Below are positions 33,507-45,945 of a DNA stretch of 64,000 nucleotides, in pieces. The position numbers were made by a program, and so were the translations under genes. The notes beneath the pieces are model-generated. The model saw only the letters and a list, made by a program, of their open reading frames with translations, did not search any database and was not told where the DNA came from. Source of the DNA: Chara braunii (lineage: Eukaryota > Streptophyta > Charophyceae > Charales > Characeae); contig BFEA01000076.1 of NCBI GenBank assembly GCA_003427395.1, forward strand, positions 2,629,358 through 2,693,357, in the 5' to 3' direction. The stretch's first letter is position 1. Each line of letters opens with the position of its first letter.

Positions 33507-34115
33507 AGCTAGACCACCCAATCTTATGGGAACCTGTCTAGCTCAGCCATTGAATATACACAAACACAAGGCACTACAACTTTTCTCTTCTTTGGGCATG
33601 CGACTAGGCCACCCTAGTCGCCCCGAGTCATTTAAGTATCCAAGTTATATATAATTGTCTGCACTTTGTCTTTCAAGGCAACATATGATTGAACCGGTCA
33701 TCTTAGATCAAGATTCAGCCTGTCCCTTCTTGCCACGAGTTTATTCTTAATTAGTACTTTCTTCAGTTAATGATGATCTATAGTCAGACCACCCAAACTT
33801 ATGGAACCCTGTCTGACTAGCCTGTTCATAATTAGTAGTATATAATATAAACAAATTTAACCTTTTGGTTCCAGCATGTGCGCGGCATTGGACCAAAACC
33901 ACCAAAACTTATGAAACATGTCTGGTCCTCAGCTTGGTTCTTTTTCTTAAAGCCAAGCAGGAAGAAACTGAAAGAAACCCAAAGTAAACAAGGCGACCAA
34001 GCCACCCAAACTTATGGAACATGCTTGGTCCCTGAAAAAGTCATTCACAGTCAGCCCTCACAAGTCATAGCAACCAGACCACCCAAACTTACGGGAACCA
34101 AAGGCCGGGCACTAC
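33507..34115 (-). repeat. Stem-loop array C: TAAGTT hexaloop, inner stem CCA/TGG
   Basis: About six units on the minus strand, read on the plus strand as ...CCAAACTTATGG.... Outer stems again differ and pair: AGCTAGAC/GTCTAGCT (33507-33514, 33536-33543), TAGTCAGAC/GTCTGACTA (33781-33789, 33811-33819), GACCAAGC/GCTTGGTC (33995-34002, 34023-34030). One unit near 33604 keeps only a short inverted repeat. Confidence 0.85.
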
Positions 34116-37100
34116 AACTTTTCTCTTCGTATGGAGACTCTCCCAGCCTTTGGTTGACCCAGTCAAACCCATGCAATACAACCTTCCTCCCGTCCTTCCC
34201 CCAGATGCAATCCCACAATTTGCTTTCAATCAGACAATGAAACTGAAACTGATATTGCTCATACATTCCTTTATTAAGTCCAGTTTAATCCTGAAAGTCA
34301 AATTGAAAGTCAAAATAGGGATGCAGACAATATACACACTCAACCATAGCAAGAAATACAAATAGGGGTTATAATCGGGTTTATAGAAGGAAAACAATGG
34401 TTACCTTTCAGTTCCCTGCCTCCATAACTCCTCCTGAGTTCCGATAGAGCTCCTGCAATCGGTGGGTTGACTCCCCACAGAGTTTTGCTGCGGTCCTGCG
34501 GGTTGCAATCCCGCCTGCCGCCTTCCTCTCAGAACCAGACTAGACTTAGAATAAGAAGGACAGAAAGAGGGGTTTCAGACGCTCGAGATACAAGAGAGGG
34601 ACAGACTCGACTCCCAGGAGAGGGCCTTGTAACCTTTAGACTCTTAAGGGCCCCGCAATGGCGGTCAAAAACGCACAGCAGGGTGGTCAAACCACAACCA
34701 TCAAGCAGGGTAATAACATTCTGATGATCCTCCAAATTGTAGAAGCGACCCCTCTCCCTTCTGCAGAACCCGACCAGTCCTTCAAACCGCAACTTCGCTA
34801 CCTTTGGCCGGTTCACTGCTACGTGGCCTAGAAGGGCTCTATCCAAATAGTGCACACCCTTTGTGCTCTATCCGGCACGCAGACAAAACGCCGCTAAGTC
34901 TTTGCAACATTACCGCGCATATTTCACCCATGCTTGTCACCGTAATAATGAATGGCATCGGAACTCCGTAGCTGCTATAACTCTTGGGCGGTTAATATTA
35001 GACAGAGTTAGCATCGCTAGCTCGGTCTCATCCTGGCGAAAATACGGTACTCGGGGTGAATTACCGCCGCTGCAGCCTTGAATCAGAACCACTTTAGCAG
35101 AGCCAGCCACAGTCATCACTCAGTCAAGCTCTTTCGTGACCCAGACGAACCTCCCTCCCCCCCTCTTACGCTGCCTCCAATCCTCATCACGCTCCTTGGG
35201 TGTAGTTGCCCCCTGGCCGTTTGCTATGTCGGATTCACCCCATAGTTCAGGGGAAGGAAGACCATGAGCAGGAGGCAAACCAAAGGAGAGGCCGTAACTT
35301 GGACAACGAAAGTCAGTGGAGGATACGCTGCGATCCCGAAGCTCGACTGCTAATGCAAAAGAAACTGTGACCGGTTAACTACTTCTGCAAAATGAGAGTG
35401 AACCTTCTGCTAGAAACCAGCCAGATGTATCCGAGGGTCGGAGCAAGTAAGTTCCTTCCCCTTCTTCTTCTTACTTTTGTTGTACGAAGTCTGTCCTCAC
35501 GTCCATATTCGCCCCAATCCTTTTTCTGACTTCTCCCTTCCTGTCACTGCCTGCTCAATGCGCAGAAAGGGAATGAACTCCCCTCTAAAACACGGTCAGG
35601 TACATCCACCACTCCCACTGTTCAAGTAAGCATCCCACAACTCCCTCTCTTCATCCCTTGCATTCTCGCTCCCTTTTCACCATCCCTTGCACCTCGTTCT
35701 CCCCGCACATGCCAAAGAAGAGAGATGAGGACGAATCTTCTACTAGAACACAAGCCGGATGTATCCGAAGATCGACGTAGGCTACGCAGGTAAGTCTCTT
35801 CTCCCGCAATTGGACTCACGCCACTCCCACCGAAAGGATGGTCAAATTGAATAGATCATCCGTCGAAACACCGAAATATACATTGCAGCCTACTACGCAC
35901 GTAGAGAGATAGAGGAATGCTACTTCCATCGATAGGTTGGGCAATGCATCGGTTCACAGGTAAGTCTCCAACCCCGTGGCTGGCTGCTTCGCTACTTCAA
36001 TCAATTTGACGAGCAAATTCGAGTGAATCTTTCACCAGATCGTGGAACCATACACCGCACTCCGAAAAAAAAGAAAAAAAACACCTCCCTAGCGCAACTC
36101 CTATATACTTCACAGTCAAGTCCTCTCCCCCATTTCCAAATCTGCCATCACTATTCAATTTGCCCAGTTTTCGAACTTCGGAATGGCACTTTCCCTCACC
36201 TGATTTCATCAAGAAACGGGCGAGTTTCGCTCCTATTCGCGCCATCTCTACCTGCCCCGACACCTTCGCGCAGCATGAATCTCTCCCAACTCCCATTCTA
36301 TTAACTCTCTTCTAAAACTAACCTCATAGTTGGGCTCGCCAGCCCCTAATACTCCTATCTAGGTTCTCCCTTTGACCGATTCCGCCGAGATTCGAGTAGT
36401 AATCTCGATTCTCCACTCCCCTTACCTTTGCTCCCGCCATAGCTTCGAGCACCAACTTTCCGCTCTATCTCCTAACCTACTAACTTATCCCTGAAACTAA
36501 CGCTACCATTACACTCGCCCATATCCAAAACCCCAAGATAGAATCTTGTTTCATCTCATTTTGCTTGGAAATGAGCGAGATACGTGTTTCCGCTTCATTT
36601 CTTCTTAGCCTCCGCTATCACTCCGCGCGGCTCATTTCTCATGTACCAACTAACCTACTAACCTACTGCAAATTCTAAGGCCGCCATCTAATTCGCCCGG
36701 GGTAAAAACCCCAAAATCGTCTCCTCCCTCGCTCGATTCCGATAAGGGTTGAGCGAGCTATACTTCCCTGACTGCGCCCAACCCGTCACTCTGCCATCTC
36801 CGTCTTCGTTGTTGAATGTACCCGGTGCCACGCCTTGTCCAGGTACGGCCCTTCCTCGCTGGTCTCATGCTCCCATCTGGCACTTCGCTCTCCCTTCCTG
36901 CACTCACTTCTGCCAGCCTCGCACTCCTCCCTAGCCTGTCCTTCACTCGCCTGCCCATGCCATCCTCGGTATCATTACTGTGCTATCTGTTTTCAGCGTC
37001 TCCCCTGTACTACGCTCTTCATTGTGCAGTCTCCCGCCACCCGTTCGTCGGAGCGTGCGGCACATCCGCATGAGCCCGGCGGTCTCGGCCAGATATGAGG

Positions 37101-37896
37101 AGACCTTCGAAGAAGCTCGGTCCTGATGCTACCGACTGACCCCCGGCTGGTATCACCTACCTGCTGCAGCAGGTATCACACCTGCTGGTGGGTGCAGCTC
37201 CCCCTCGTTGGAGGTTTGAGCTCGGATGTGGCTGCTACAGGGTTCCCCATAATATTATAAACGGGTAACTTCGGCACAGTCACGAGAACAATTTGTAATC
37301 GCACTCCAAGCAATCCCTCGACTACATCACACCCCCACGCAACCTCGCCGGACCCGAACTTAGGTCATATACGTTCAGCATTACCGGCCCCTTTTTTTCC
37401 TCAAGTGTAATTATAAACCCAAACCCTGACCACGCCCCGTTCTCAACAACGTTGTAATGAAGGACCTTCGCCAGTATCCTGAACACGTGGACCCGTCGAA
37501 CGAGCGCTCAAGGTCGTCAACTGTCGCGACGACCTCCCGTGTCCGACAATCTAATAGCTGAGCCAGGCCCGTCGGTCCCGACGTCAGCCTCAGAATCAAT
37601 CACTAAACTAAAAGACTTGAGAAAACAAAAAGAACAGACAAATAAATAGACAATAAAAATAAGAATGAACACCGCGCGCCGACCATCCCGTTGGTCCGCG
37701 ACGCCATGCACACCCCGGTTGCGTACGGGTTGCCCCTCGCCGTGAATCCCGCGCGCGCCGCTCACCCGGGTTGTGTATGGTTGCCCTCGCCGTCAATCCG
37801 GCGCGCGCCTCTCACCCAGGCGAGAACCTAAGACTCCTCTCGCGCACGAGCCATCAGACGGTCGAGGCTGCACCGGCGTAACTTGCAGAAAACACG

Positions 37897-37922
37897 CCAA
37901 ATACCCTTGTAAGGGTATTTGG
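37897..37922. repeat. 26-bp palindrome near giant-LTR start (part C)
   Basis: CCAAATACCCTT-GT-AAGGGTATTTGG, perfect 12-bp arms. It is the longest version of the start palindrome, on an element in minus orientation. Confidence 0.9.
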
Positions 37923-37929
37923 TGCGACA

Positions 37930-39722
37930 ATGTTGTGCCAAGCGATCGCCACCAAGGAGTGTTGTGGATCGCTTTGCTGACGGCTTGTTGTGGCAAGCAA
38001 CCACTAGGGAGTCACGCCAAAAGGGGCGTAATTCTATACGGTCTTCTTGAGTGTGCCGTTCAACTTCACTCAAGGTCAGTTAAATAGTCAGTGGACGACT
38101 CAGACTCCCTTCACACCTGTGTACACCCACACATTGCTTGACCCTTTTGCTTTGAATGTCCAGGAAAAAAGGTTTAGTGGAGTTGTGGGCGTCGTGCATG
38201 AGTGAAAGGTGGGTCTAACGTGAGTAGTGGGACTTTGCTTATCTGATTGTGTTCTCTGCGTGGTGTGCAGGTGAGTAAAAAGACTATGTATGAAAGTGGG
38301 ACAAAATGTTATTTGACAAAATGACGGAGAGTTTCGCCTTCTTACCTTTATCCTTTCGTCGGTGAGTTGGGTGAACTTGCTTGCTATTTTCAAAGGATAA
38401 TCGATGGGTGCCATGAGAAAAGGAATTTTGAAAACAGAAAGAGAATCAAAGCATAGTCAATTTAACTTTTCCCAAGGAAACCCGTTCTATCCCAAACGAC
38501 CTTATCTAACTATGCCTGTCCAAAATATTCTTATTTTCTATCTCCTTAGATTTCTTTTCGTCTAAGTTACCCTGAACTTAGGAGAAGTGAGAATATTTGA
38601 AAGCAACTTGCGGTGAACATGTTTTATCTCTGGGAAACATCTGGGGGGGGGGGTCGTTGCTTCAGGAGCCAACCCTGTTATCGACCCAGAATGGACCGTT
38701 CTATGGGAGGGTACTTTGCCGATTCCGTGGAGACAGCCCGACTTCTGAGATCCGAGCTGTGTGCTCGGGCGAGGAGGAGGAGTACCCCAGACCACTTCCG
38801 AAAGGGAGAGGCATACAAGACTTCAAGCAATGCACCTGATCAAGAATCAACCGCAAAAGCAACCTGTCATCCAAGAAGATTAAAAATGTAAGAAGACGGG
38901 TATGTGAGTCTAGTCTTAAATCGGCGGTGGGTTAGAATGACTTTGGCAGCGTGTCTCCTCAAGTTAACACCGAGTCTTGACCGACTACCTTGTCGGTAGC
39001 ATCGAGGTTATTGTCTGAAGCCAACTCCTCGTTGGCTGGTGTATTATTTTTGTTTCATCAAGTTCGACCTGGGGTGATTGGGTTTTATTTTGATATTGTA
39101 TTATTGAATGTACCACACGATGATTCAAATTATTTCGTTTGTTATTTCATATTGAATGTATTTTATTATGTAAATATATGTGGGTGTTATTAATTTCTTT
39201 TGAGTTGTATCTTAAAGGGACTAGGATACTGTGGGTTTCACACTTAGTTGAGACCGTCCTAAGTCGACCGGCGTACGCTTTGTTCTTAGGAGATCAGCGC
39301 CATAAGGAACGGATGACGCTCGGGTCCGCTAGGAGTTAACCAAATGTATATATACTACGGCGAATGAGCAAACGCCCTTGGCCGACCCACCTCTGCAATT
39401 GCATGCAAAATCTTTCGTACGTGGATCGGTAGCTTGATAGGGATACGCCCCTAAGGGTGGTGACACCCGTTAGGGAAGAAAAGCTTATGCCCTGCGGGAA
39501 CCTATCCTGTCGTAGGGGACCGCGGGATGTACAGCTGGCGCACCCGGCTAGAGCGGCGAAGGGACGGCGCGACCACACACCCGTCTTGTTGGCTCGTGGG
39601 ATTATTTATGCGTTGTTCTCGAGTTCTCTCTTTATTATGGTTTCGTTTAAAACTCCTGCATGACGTGGCCGGGAGGTCTCCCGCCTCTTCTCGAGAAAAG
39701 GCGGGGGCCGATGCGCTCGACA
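37930..39722 (+). repeat. Element Z 5' LTR, second part
   Basis: Resumes the Z LTR after the C/D insertion and matches 46179-48009. It ends GATGCGCTCGACA at 39722, two bases before the primer-binding site, which fixes this as the 3' end of a 5' LTR. The last 400 bp are homologous to the 3' domains of giant LTR units A, B, D and E, tying all these families into one lineage. The 3' LTR contains a ~45-bp segment near 46259 that is absent here. Confidence 0.88.
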
Positions 39723-39724
39723 TA

Positions 39725-39743
39725 TGGCGCCGTTGCCGGGGAT
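39725..39743 (+). promoter_or_regulatory. Primer-binding site, tRNA-Asp type
   Basis: TGGCGCCGTTGCCGGGGAT is complementary to the 3' 19 nt (including CCA) of plant tRNA-Asp(GUC) as I know it. It begins two bases after the LTR terminal CA. Minus-strand DNA synthesis of element Z would be primed here. The same primer is used by Athila-type plant gypsy elements. Confidence 0.9.
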
Positions 39744-40180
39744 AGCGGCAAACTACCGTTGTCCCTGGTGGAATGACACTCGAGATTGGATGATGTAATA
39801 ATTATACTTTCTTTACTTGGCTAAGAAAAAGGTTAATAACTCTGACCTCTATAGGGAGAAGAAGGGTAATTCCTTATTGTACTCTATATTGTGGTACATC
39901 TGGTACTAGCTTTTATCTTGGACAAAGGAAGTGTAACTTAAAAGTTGTTTTGATAATGACTTTTAGTTAAGTTCACAAGTAATTTGTAAGGCTCATTGAT
40001 AGAAGATTAAACGTCTGTTGCATGTATGTGGAATTGTTGTTTACATGGGAACGACATTCGAGTAGGTTATCTTGATGGTTAGGCATAATGTTGAGATGTG
40101 AAATTCTTTCGATGGTTGTTAATTAATCAACCAGATTGCTCGATCATTAATAAAGCTTATTCCTTTTGTAAGGCGACAAA

Positions 40181-41479
40181 ATGACGGGAGGAGTTTTTGG
40201 CGACACGCCTCTTTTTAAAGGCAGTAGGGTTGTTAAATTCTTGCAGGCCTTTCAAGCTCTTGCAACACTAATGCTTTGGGGAGAAAATCACAAGTTCCTT
40301 TTCGTTTTGGAATTTGTGATTGAAGAATTGAAGGTCGAAGTCGGACATTTGTTGCGGGCTTCTGGAACCTCGGAAAAATTCGAAAAGTTGATGGTTGCTA
40401 AATACTCAGAACCGCCTGATGAGGAGAAAAGAGAAAAAAACAAAAATCATCCTCGGGATGAAAGTGTGACTGAAATAGCTAAACTTGTAGAACAGAGGAT
40501 TGTGGAAAGGGAAAGTTCACCAAAGGTAAACGTTCCTCTTTTCAATGGTAATTTTATCTCCATTTTTATCGAAAAATTTGAACAGTTGGCATCCGTTAAT
40601 GATTGGGATGAGCCTCAGATGTTGAGGCAAATTCTTAGATATGTTGACAAAGATCTCGTGAGTATAGTCCAGCGAATAATTGAGACTTCATTAGTGTCGC
40701 CTCATTTTTGCGATGCCATGTTAAACGAATTTTGGTTAGGCGATACAGTAACAACGATTGAGGACTTGAGGAATGTTGAGCGAGATGCATATGTAGTAAA
40801 GGAAAAGTTTTTTAATGAATTTGAACAGGTGGCTCGTCGAATTCAGCGATTGACGGATAGATAGAAGTGTCTTACTTTTCTTGAGAAATTTTCTGAAGGG
40901 GAGCAGTGCTTGCTTACCCAAGGAAAAAGCAGTAAGGTCAATTGGGAAAGAATTCGGTCAAATTTCATTGACCGAGAATTTAGTCAAAATTTTGACCAGA
41001 CTCTTCGAATGCAGCTTCGCTTATAGAAAATTGAGAGAGAATGTCGAGTTGACAAGCGAAAGAGAGATTCGGATCCTGTGACAAATCTCTCAGAAATCAG
41101 AGGAATACTGGAAAAGGAAAAAAATGATTATTGTCATGAGTATCAAAGGGCATGGATGAAATGTCCTTTAGAGGACCCATGCGAGAGAGAGAGGAAAAAG
41201 GAGGGGGATCAGTTGGATAATTCTTCAATCTCAACTGCTCAAGAACTAGAACATCGTAAGTCAGCGTTTCGAAATCAACGAGACCAGCAAATAAAGAAGG
41301 GAAGATTTTATTGGCAGAATATTATCTGTAAGAGATGTGGTAGTACAAGACATACTCTGAGTAGATGCAAGGGATTGACGGTTACAAAAAAAAATAGATT
41401 GTTAAAAATACTGATTTCATTTTCCGAGTTCACCATGAACTCGAAATATTCTTTTGTGAGATTAATAATGTTAACTTAA
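40181..41479 (+). pseudogene. gag: Element Z gag, two in-frame stops
   Basis: The frame from the ATG at 40181 runs to 41479 with only two nonsense codons, TAG at 40862-40864 and TAG near 41026, so about 430 codons were once open. The first 227 residues contain a gag-core-like stretch with PLFNGNFISIFIEKFEQLA and a downstream D-W-D-E-P-Q-M-L. Residues about 382-396 read CKRCGSTRHTLSRC, a perfect CX2CX4HX4C zinc knuckle. No protease, RT or integrase follows before the 3' LTR, so Z looks like a gag-only, non-autonomous retrotransposon. It lies 440 bp after the primer-binding site, as expected. Confidence 0.8.
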
Positions 41480-43195
41480 TGTTAATACTTCTCTTTGATG
41501 AGATGAGGATTCTATCTGATTTGACATATCATTTTATCCATGTTATTAATCCTTGAAGAACAAACTGTTCTCTTTATTGCTGAAGAATATATGATATGGA
41601 TCATTATGAAATTCCATGTGAAAGCATTTGTCGTGAAATGTTTTGTTATTGTGAGTATTTGGTTGAATGTAAGTTGTTGAGAAATCGTGAATTTGTAGGT
41701 AGACGACTATGGTTGTTGCGAGGGGAGAAGTGGCAACCTCTCCTCGTGTCAGGCATAGTCACCATACGTCTATAACCAGGGTCTAGCCAGCCTTGGCTGT
41801 AGAAGGTAAGGTTGTTCTACTCTACATCTGACAAATTGATGAATGGAAACGCTGAAATTTGGATGGAATGTAAAAAAAGTTTAAATCGTAAGCAAAACCT
41901 GGTTCCGAATGAATCCTATTTATTTTAGGATGAGTATTATGGGATTTTATGGCAATTGCTGAGGAATGGTTATTGAAAAAAAGGTTGGCTCCCATCAGTG
42001 GACTGGGGAGTGGCTTCCATCAGCAACTGGGGACTCGTTCCCATCAGTGGACTGGGAAGATGACTGGGGAGTAGCTTCCGTCAGCAACTGGGGTCTCGTT
42101 CCCATCAGTGGACTGGGAGGTCATTCCCATCAGCAATTGGGGAGTCATTCCCATATTGATGGAATGAGAGACCCGCAAGGGGTTAAGCCTGTAAATGACC
42201 TATAACAGGATGATCTCACAACTCGACTTCATCAGTGGACTGGGGGTGGCTCCCATCAGCAGACTGGGGAGTGGCTTCCATCAGCAACTGGGGAGTCATT
42301 CCCATCAGAAAGCTGGAAAGTAATTCCCATCAGTGGACTGGGGATTGGTTCCCATCAACGGACTGGGGAGTGACTTCCATCAGCAATTGGGGACTCGTTC
42401 CCATTAGTAGACTGGGAGGCCATTCCCACCAGTAACTGGGGAATAGTTTTGTGACAAGGAACCTGTCTTAATCAGAACGTTTGTTGAATTGGAAAATTGG
42501 TTGAGTAGTGATGTGATTGTTTCCTTTTGAAAGACGTGCAGGGGGGTGATCCTGTAAAAGACCGACAGGGGAATGATCCTGTTGAAAGAGTGAATTGTAA
42601 GACTTCTGGAGATTAAATCCAGTTTTATTGTTGAGTTGAATGTTGATGTGAGAATTTTGGTTATGTTCCGGATGTTTGTTGAATCGTTATGTATTGTAAT
42701 TGTTGCTTTCACATGAGAATTTCATAAGAGTCTTAATCTTTAGTTGGATAACGGACGACGGACTGTGTCGTTCATTGGATTGGTGAAAATTCTTCGGCTT
42801 AGTTCCAGACGGTTACCTTATTGAATATTATTGAAGTCCTTTTTCCATCTTGTTGATCAGTGTCAGGAACATCGCTTAGTAAAATCCATTCATAAGGAAG
42901 GGAACTATTCTGATTGTAGCGTCCTCAGACTGAGTAGAACCCAACGGATGAATTATAGGGTTATGAAAAAATACCTGCCATAAATTATACTTGGTACCAT
43001 TCCAATAAAGACTAATTGAATTTTAGACTACCGGGGGAATGACTCAGATTTTTGTATAAGCTTCGACCTAATTGTGATTGAGAGAATTTTATTATTATTT
43101 TTACAAAGGAGTTCCATAAGAATCCAGACAAACCTATATTATTTGTTAATATAGAATGAATGACGTGGAAGTCATTTAATGGGGTCTGGGAATGC
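41480..43195 (+). other. Non-coding 3' internal region of element Z
   Basis: No pol domain is visible in any frame. Contains the CCCATCAG minisatellite (41985-42440) and AT-rich unique sequence. A purine-rich tract with GGGGTCTGGGAA (43181-43192) just before the 3' LTR may be the polypurine tract. Confidence 0.65.
41985..42440 (+). repeat. ~34-bp minisatellite, CCCATCAG...CTGGGGA
   Basis: Alternating units of CCCATCAGTGGACTGGGGA and CCATCAGCAACTGGGGA types with GTGGCT, GTCATT or CTCGTT between them. Several units can pair CCCA with TGGG around a 9-nt loop (for example TTCCCA/TGGGAA near 42029). It occurs in two blocks around 42170-42230. Confidence 0.85.
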
Positions 43196-43205
43196 TATCG
43201 GAATG

Positions 43206-43224
43206 CAAACCCTTACAAGGGTAT
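43206..43224. repeat. Start palindrome in the Z 3' LTR
   Basis: AAACCCTT-AC-AAGGGTAT, slightly decayed relative to the other three copies. Confidence 0.8.
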
Positions 43225-43958
43225 CTAATCGGGTTTTTCAATGTCAGACGCTGTCCGAAATTTTTCGTTAAATTAAGGAACTTGATGAGACTGACGTCTG
43301 CCAAAAGTTATTCAGACCAACCCCATAACTGAGAGACAAACTTTTTTTTGAAGCTTGACGTCATTGACATATGACGTCGTTGACGTTTGATCGAACGGCA
43401 GGAATCGGTAGTGTGACCCGCCGGCCACGGTTCTCGACGAGGCCGCAGGGGTGTGCGGTCTTGAAGAAAGGCTAAGCTATTCTACCTAAAAAACTGACGC
43501 GCGGCTTAGCAGCCGCGTGATTCAGAGCCTAAATGACTAACAGGGACCGCCGCGCCAGGTGTGCGGTTGCGGCATAGCAAGAGAAGACCGATCCTATGGT
43601 TGGAAGGGCTAATAGGGTCCGTAAAGCCATAGGCCGGACGAGATAGCAGGGCGAACACTCTTCTTATAGAAGAGTTGCTCCTTCTCCATCCGTGGAAGGA
43701 GCTAGCCCAATAGGATAACATGTCAGGTTCTCACCCAACGGATACCAGGATCGAACCCAACGATGCCCTACTTGGGATAGCTCCATTTGAAGCTCCCCAT
43801 TGGGGTGGGAATGCGGCGCAGTCCATTTTCGACCGTGAGATCTTCAGATCTCGCGGCCGAAAATAGCCGCGCGGAAACAGCTTGGCCCTGCGCAAGGATG
43901 ACACGCATAAATCGAGAAATGATCTAACTTTTTTTTTTTTTTTTTTTTTTTTTAGTTT

Positions 43959-44329
43959 NNNNNNNNNNNNNNNNNNNNNNNNNNNNNNNNNNNNNNNNNN
44001 NNNNNNNNNNNNNNNNNNNNNNNNNNNNNNNNNNNNNNNNNNNNNNNNNNNNNNNNNNNNNNNNNNNNNNNNNNNNNNNNNNNNNNNNNNNNNNNNNNNN
44101 NNNNNNNNNNNNNNNNNNNNNNNNNNNNNNNNNNNNNNNNNNNNNNNNNNNNNNNNNNNNNNNNNNNNNNNNNNNNNNNNNNNNNNNNNNNNNNNNNNNN
44201 NNNNNNNNNNNNNNNNNNNNNNNNNNNNNNNNNNNNNNNNNNNNNNNNNNNNNNNNNNNNNNNNNNNNNNNNNNNNNNNNNNNNNNNNNNNNNNNNNNNN
44301 NNNNNNNNNNNNNNNNNNNNNNNNNNNNN
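43959..44329. other. N gap in the Z 3' LTR
   Basis: 371 Ns between a poly-T tract and a segment that matches 20781 onwards in the 5' LTR. The missing part should resemble 20310-20780. Confidence 0.98.
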
Positions 44330-45487
44330 GAGGGAGCCTACCTGGCGTTTGGCCTCGTGGTACCTCCATCGATAGAACGAGCAAAATCGAATGAATCTCC
44401 CGCTGGAACATGGAAATATACCCAGCCATACTATGTCCCCTCCCCCTCTATTTTCAACGAGCTGCACTACAGGACGAGCGCCCAGGGGAAGGGGATTTTG
44501 TTTTTCTTTGTTTTCTTTTTAATTTTATTTCTGTTGTTTCCCTTCTCCCTCTCGTTCAAGGAAAGGAACAGGCGCCATTGCTGGAGCAACAGGCGCCATT
44601 TCAGATGCTGTAAAAAAAAAAAAAAAAAAAAAAAAAGGGAAAAAAAAAAAAAAAAAAAAACAAAAAAAACGCAAGCTTCTACTAACATCCTTTAAGAAAG
44701 GAGAAATTGGGACCCATCAACAAAAAAAAAAAAAAAAAAAAAGGGAAAAACAAACAAAAGAACAGTCTTTGCCGACTGTGTGGGAGCACAAAGGCTCCCA
44801 CTTCGTTTTGAACAAATGACTGTGGCCACAAGATCTTGAGATCTCGCGGCCCACAGTACACACTCAGAAAGCAGGAGGGAGTTAGAAGGGGAGAAAACGA
44901 GGGAGTTAGAAGGGGAGGTCCTACCTCTCCCAACCTGACAACTGCCCTCCTCGTTTTCAGGGGAGGGCATAGGAAAAGTAGAGAGGGGAGAGAAAGGAAC
45001 AGTCACGGCCGCGAACGTAGTCGCGGCCGTGCACCAAGTTCAAGCAGTATTGGTCTGGATACAGTCACTAAGGCCAGAGCTGTGAACTAGAGGGTTAGTG
45101 AGGGGAACTGCCACCCTAAGTGTGTGGCTGAGGTGAGACAGCCTCAGTCCGTTGATCTGGCTCAAATCAACGGCGCCAGGCAATTGTAGAATTTTGCCTG
45201 GGGGCAGTTGAGGCTGCTGCTGCCCTCCTCAGCCACTACAAAAGAGGCAGCTGTCCCCCATCTGCCTCACACTTGCCTCCAGTTGCCAATGTGTGACAAC
45301 ACACTTGCCTCATTCCTGGAGTGCTGGAGAGGAGGCATAAGTGCTGCCGGCGGAGCTGGAGGACTGGAAAGGAGCGCCGAACAAGGAGGACAGCCATAGC
45401 CAAGGTAGGGAGCACTCTGCTCCCCTCCCTTCTGGCTGGTGCTGGTCCAACGGGACGGAGCCAAGGACGCTGCGGGACTACGGCGGC

Positions 45488-45945
45488 TACCTTGGTTTTA
45501 ACGGCAGTGGTGCGGAAGCGCTGCCGAATTTTTGCGACGACAGCCCTTGTTTTAACGGCGGTGGTGAGGAAGCACTGTCTGATTTTTGCGGCGGCAGCCC
45601 TGGTTTTAACGGCGGTGGTGCGGAAGCGCTGCCGAATTTTTGTGGCGGCAGCTCTGCTTTTAACGGCGGCGGTGCGGAAGCGCTGCCAAATTTTTGCGGC
45701 GGCAACTCTGCTTTTAACGGCGGTGGTGAGGAAGCGCTCCCGAATTTTTGCGGCGGCAGCCCTCGTTTTAACAGTGGTGGTGCGAAAGCGTTGCCGGATT
45801 TTTGCGGCGGTGGTTCTCGTTTTTACGGCGGTGTTGCGGAAGCGCTCCCGGATTTTTAAGGCGGCGGTTCTGGTTTTTACGACAGTGGTGCGGAAGCTCA
45901 GCCGGATTTTTACGGTGACAACACTAATTTTAACGGCAGACGTGC
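45488..45945 (+). repeat. 54-bp minisatellite (Z 3' LTR)
   Basis: Eight to nine units homologous to 21945-22350. The plus frame is closed by a stop at 45857-45859. A minus frame of 355 codons crosses it, a by-product of the 54-bp period. Confidence 0.9.

Larger units (their letters stand above)
32905..37929 (-). mobile_element. Giant LTR-like unit copy C/D, 5' part (C)
   Basis: On the minus strand the element starts at 37929 with TGTCGCACC, has the palindrome at once (37922-37897), GC-rich block, TATTTTT tract, purine-rich block, the GGGATTGCAACCCGCAGG block (34512-34495), stem-loop array (34115-33507), and stops in GCTGCCGAAATTT repeats at 32905, where copy B was inserted. It continues as part D at 24527. 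No ORF stands out. On the plus strand (antisense) several CAGGTAAGT motifs occur (35787-35795, 35957-35965). Confidence 0.8.

Noticed and set aside
37934-39722. A separate 1.8-kb LTR starting TGTGCCAAG at 37934 paired with 46183-48009
   Set aside because: The sequence before 46183 is the same Z sequence that precedes 22581, so 37934 is only where Z resumes after the C/D insertion.
40416-40445. CTGATGAGGAGAAAA as a hammerhead core
   Set aside because: It lies in the gag frame and no supporting stems I or III can be formed.
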